From an uncultured Parabacteroides sp. (GTDB lineage Bacteria > Bacteroidota > Bacteroidia > Bacteroidales > Tannerellaceae), in assembly GCA_900552415.1 (NCBI GenBank), contig USAD01000127.1, forward strand, positions 1-7,915: a stretch of 7,915 nt of DNA, read 5' to 3'. Each line of letters starts with the position of its first letter. Positions within the stretch are counted from its first letter, which is position 1. The position numbers and the translations under genes are program-made. A model generated the notes under the pieces. The model did not search any database and was not told the origin of the DNA. It worked only from the letters and a program-made list of their open reading frames with translations. This document shows, piece after piece, positions 6,183-7,915 of the stretch.

Positions 6183-6947
6183 TTATTCTACATTCTTTAA
6201 ATCGCCAAGCGGATAGAACGGGAACATATTCTCCTCCATCCATTTATTCGCCTTCTCGGGAGTCATCTTCCACCCAGAAGAACAAGTTGATACGAACTCG
6301 ACAACCGAAGTGCCCTTACCGTTCATCGAGTTCTCGAAAGCCTTGCGCAATGCTTTCTTGGCCTTACGGATTGCCGCTGCCGACTGGACACTCTGCCGTG
6401 TTACCAGGCAGGTACCTTCCAGCTTCGCGAGCAAATCGCCGATTTTCAAGGGATAGCCATTCAAGGCGACATTACGTCCATACGGACAGGTCGCCGTCTT
6501 CATGCCTTCCAAGGTTGTCGGAGCCATCTGGCCACCCGTCATACCATAAATCGCGTTGTTGACAAAGACAATTACGATGTTCTCTCCACGATTCGCCGCA
6601 TGGATCGTCTCCGCCGTTCCAATAGCGGCCAAGTCGCCATCTCCCTGGTAAGTAAATACCATTTTTGAGGGATTCAAGCGCTTTACCGCCGTAGCGATAG
6701 CTGGCGCACGACCATGAGCCGCCTCAATCCAGTCGACATCTATATAATTGTAGGCGAATACGGCACACCCGACAGGTGAGACACCGATCGTCTTATCTTC
6801 CATACCCATCTCCGCCACGACTTCAGCGATCAACTTGTGTATCACGCCATGGCTGCATCCCGGACAATAATGCATCGGGTTATCATTCATCAACTTGGGT
6901 TTCTCGTATACCAAGTTCTCCGGCTTTATTATATCGTTAAGTTCCAT
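6183..6947 (-). CDS. 2-oxoacid:ferredoxin oxidoreductase, beta (TPP-binding) subunit
   Basis: This 254-residue subunit binds thiamine pyrophosphate and, with alpha and gamma, forms the oxidoreductase. The TPP motif is GDGD at 102-105 ending in NN at 130-131, followed by IYGMTGGQ. CPGCSHG at 28-34 provides a CxxC pair expected to hold a [4Fe-4S] cluster near the TPP. C61 (PVGCAVF) and C222 (STCSSGW) are plausible further ligands; this cysteine assignment is inference by family analogy. HGRA at 78-81 is also conserved. The frame stays open upstream to a TTG at 7025, but that would overlap the small membrane-protein gene. The ATG at 6947 (MELNDIIKPENL) is the better start and leaves 11 bp after that gene's stop. 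Annotation of relatives varies between 2-oxoglutarate and 2-oxoisovalerate oxidoreductase, so I leave the substrate open. Confidence 0.94.
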   Translation of the reverse strand: MELNDIIKPENLVYEKPKLMNDNPMHYCPGCSHGVIHKLIAEVVAEMGMEDKTIGVSPVGCAVFAYNYIDVDWIEAAHGRAPAIATAVKRLNPSKMVFTYQGDGDLAAIGTAETIHAANRGENIVIVFVNNAIYGMTGGQMAPTTLEGMKTATCPYGRNVALNGYPLKIGDLLAKLEGTCLVTRQSVQSAAAIRKAKKALRKAFENSMNGKGTSVVEFVSTCSSGWKMTPEKANKWMEENMFPFYPLGDLKNVE

Positions 6948-6958
6948 TTCCTTTAGAT

Positions 6959-7138
6959 TTATTTTACGAATCGTAAGATGTATTGAATCAACCGGACAAA
7001 GACGGCGACTCCTCCGACGTACCAAAACGCCCGTTTATCCGGCGACGAGAAGGTCATCACATAACAAACGACCGTCGCAATCGCCAATATCATGAACGCC
7101 AACGTCATGATCTCATCCGCTTTACTGCCGCGTCTCAT
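6959..7138 (-). CDS. small two-helix membrane protein within the oxidoreductase operon
   Basis: An ATG at 7138 opens a 59-codon frame ending in TAA at 6959-6961. It exactly fills the gap between the alpha and beta genes: 4 bp after the alpha stop and 11 bp before the beta start. The product begins MRRGSKADEI. It has a first hydrophobic helix at about 12-30 (LAFMILAIATVVCYVMT), a short polar turn SSPDKR at 31-36, and a second helix at about 37-55 (AFWYVGGVAVFVRLIQ), then ends in RFVK. By the positive-inside rule both ends could be cytoplasmic (RR and K at the N-terminus, RFVK at the C-terminus). I recognise no domain. The tight spacing argues for a real gene co-translated with the enzyme. Its position suggests a role in membrane association of the complex or assembly, but that is inference. 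I believe similar small genes occur at this place in other Bacteroidales, from memory and unverified. Confidence 0.75.
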   Translation of the reverse strand: MRRGSKADEIMTLAFMILAIATVVCYVMTFSSPDKRAFWYVGGVAVFVRLIQYILRFVK

Positions 7139-7142
7139 GGGA

Positions 7143-7915
7143 TCAAAGCAATTTTTCCTTCAAGGCGTCCAACACCTCATCCGGGGTAAACACGATTCCA
7201 CCCAAACGGCCAAAGTGCTCAACACGAACCTTACCATTAACCGCCAGGCGAACATCCTCGACCATCTGGCCGGCGTTCAACTCGACAGACAACATGCCTT
7301 TAACCTTATCCGCATATGAGGCGATCGCCTTTTCCGGGAACGGCCACAATGTGATCGGACGCAACAGACCGAGCTTGATTCCCTCTTGACGAGCGATCTC
7401 AACCACCTTTTGGCAAATTCGTGCGGAAGAGCCGAAAGCGACCAACAGATATTCCGCATCGTCGCACATGATCTCCTCATAACGCACCTCATTCTCCTGT
7501 ATCTTACGATATTTTTCCTGGAATCGCAAGTTATTCTCCTCCATCTTGGCGGGATCCAACTCGAGAGAAGTAATCACGTTAGGACGTCGTGAGGCCTTCT
7601 TTCCCTGAGCTGCCCACGGACATTGAGCTACAACCTCCTCTTCCGTACGCCGAGGTTGATAAGGCGGAAGAACAACCTTCTCCATCATCTGGCCGATAAT
7701 ACCATCCGCCAAGATAATAGCCGGATTCCGGTACTTGAACGCCAATTCAAAACCCAAGCCCACAAAATCCGCCATCTCCTGAACAGACGAGGGCGCCAAC
7801 GTGATCAAACGATAATCGCCATGTCCACCACCTTTCACGGTCTGGAAATAATCGGCCTGGCTTGGCTGGATCGTACCTAATCCAGGGCCACCACGCATAA
7901 CATTAACGATCAGGC
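7143..7915 (-). CDS. vorB: 2-oxoacid:ferredoxin oxidoreductase, alpha subunit (VorB-like), partial
   Basis: The frame enters from the window edge (first visible residues LIVNVMRGGPGLGT) and continues to a TGA at 7143-7145, giving about 256 residues of a subunit that is normally near 360. About 100 N-terminal residues therefore lie outside; the ATG at 7898 is an internal methionine, not the start. RGGPGLGTIQPSQADYFQ is the conserved core of the pyrimidine-binding domain of alpha subunits. The later stretch (LLVAFGSSARICQKVVEIARQ, then LLRPITLWPFPEK) is the typical transketolase C-terminal-like domain. The sequence resembles proteins annotated VorB (3-methyl-2-oxobutanoate:ferredoxin oxidoreductase alpha). 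The KorA and VorB groups are hard to separate, so the symbol is tentative. It is followed by the small membrane protein, beta and gamma genes. A ferredoxin-type delta subunit is not visible and may lie upstream. Confidence 0.9.
   Translation of the reverse strand, partial: LIVNVMRGGPGLGTIQPSQADYFQTVKGGGHGDYRLITLAPSSVQEMADFVGLGFELAFKYRNPAIILADGIIGQMMEKVVLPPYQPRRTEEEVVAQCPWAAQGKKASRRPNVITSLELDPAKMEENNLRFQEKYRKIQENEVRYEEIMCDDAEYLLVAFGSSARICQKVVEIARQEGIKLGLLRPITLWPFPEKAIASYADKVKGMLSVELNAGQMVEDVRLAVNGKVRVEHFGRLGGIVFTPDEVLDALKEKLL

Noticed and set aside
6948..7025. N-terminal extension of the beta subunit to a TTG at 7025
   Set aside because: The extra 26 residues overlap the small membrane-protein gene and do not resemble the family N-terminus; the ATG at 6947 gives the expected start.

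Overview
The window looks like the chromosome of a Bacteroidales bacterium, probably Parabacteroides or a close relative. This rests on a Porin_10-type outer-membrane protein, promoter boxes close to TAnnTTTG, AT-rich leaders without Shine-Dalgarno motifs, and a Vor/Kor-type oxidoreductase set of the gut Bacteroidales kind. The genus is inferred from general resemblance, not from a marker gene. All eight supported genes lie on the minus strand, so transcription runs from position 7915 towards position 1.

In order of transcription:
(i) 7915-5619 holds the end of a 2-oxoacid:ferredoxin oxidoreductase operon: alpha subunit (vorB-like, cut by the window edge), a 59-residue two-helix membrane protein, the TPP-binding beta subunit and the gamma subunit. 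A strong intrinsic terminator at 5565-5610 closes it.
(ii) 5492-2583 holds a two-gene unit: a putative beta-barrel porin with a GTG start, then, after only 3 bp, a membrane-anchored family-3 solute-binding protein.
(iii) 2458-1253 is a DEAD-box RNA helicase with its own candidate promoter.
(iv) 1252-864 has no credible gene. It carries a 42-bp tandem repeat array whose 16-bp palindromic core is identical in six successive copies.
(v) 863-1 is the N-terminal 287 residues of an NhaD-type Na+/H+ antiporter, whose C-terminus lies outside the window.

Functionally the window mixes anaerobic ferredoxin-linked 2-oxoacid metabolism, envelope functions (porin plus anchored binding protein), RNA remodelling and Na+/H+ homeostasis. 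The least explained structure is the 42-bp palindromic array between the helicase stop codon and the nhaD promoter region. The small membrane protein inside the oxidoreductase operon comes second. I see no mobile element, CRISPR array, rRNA or tRNA.
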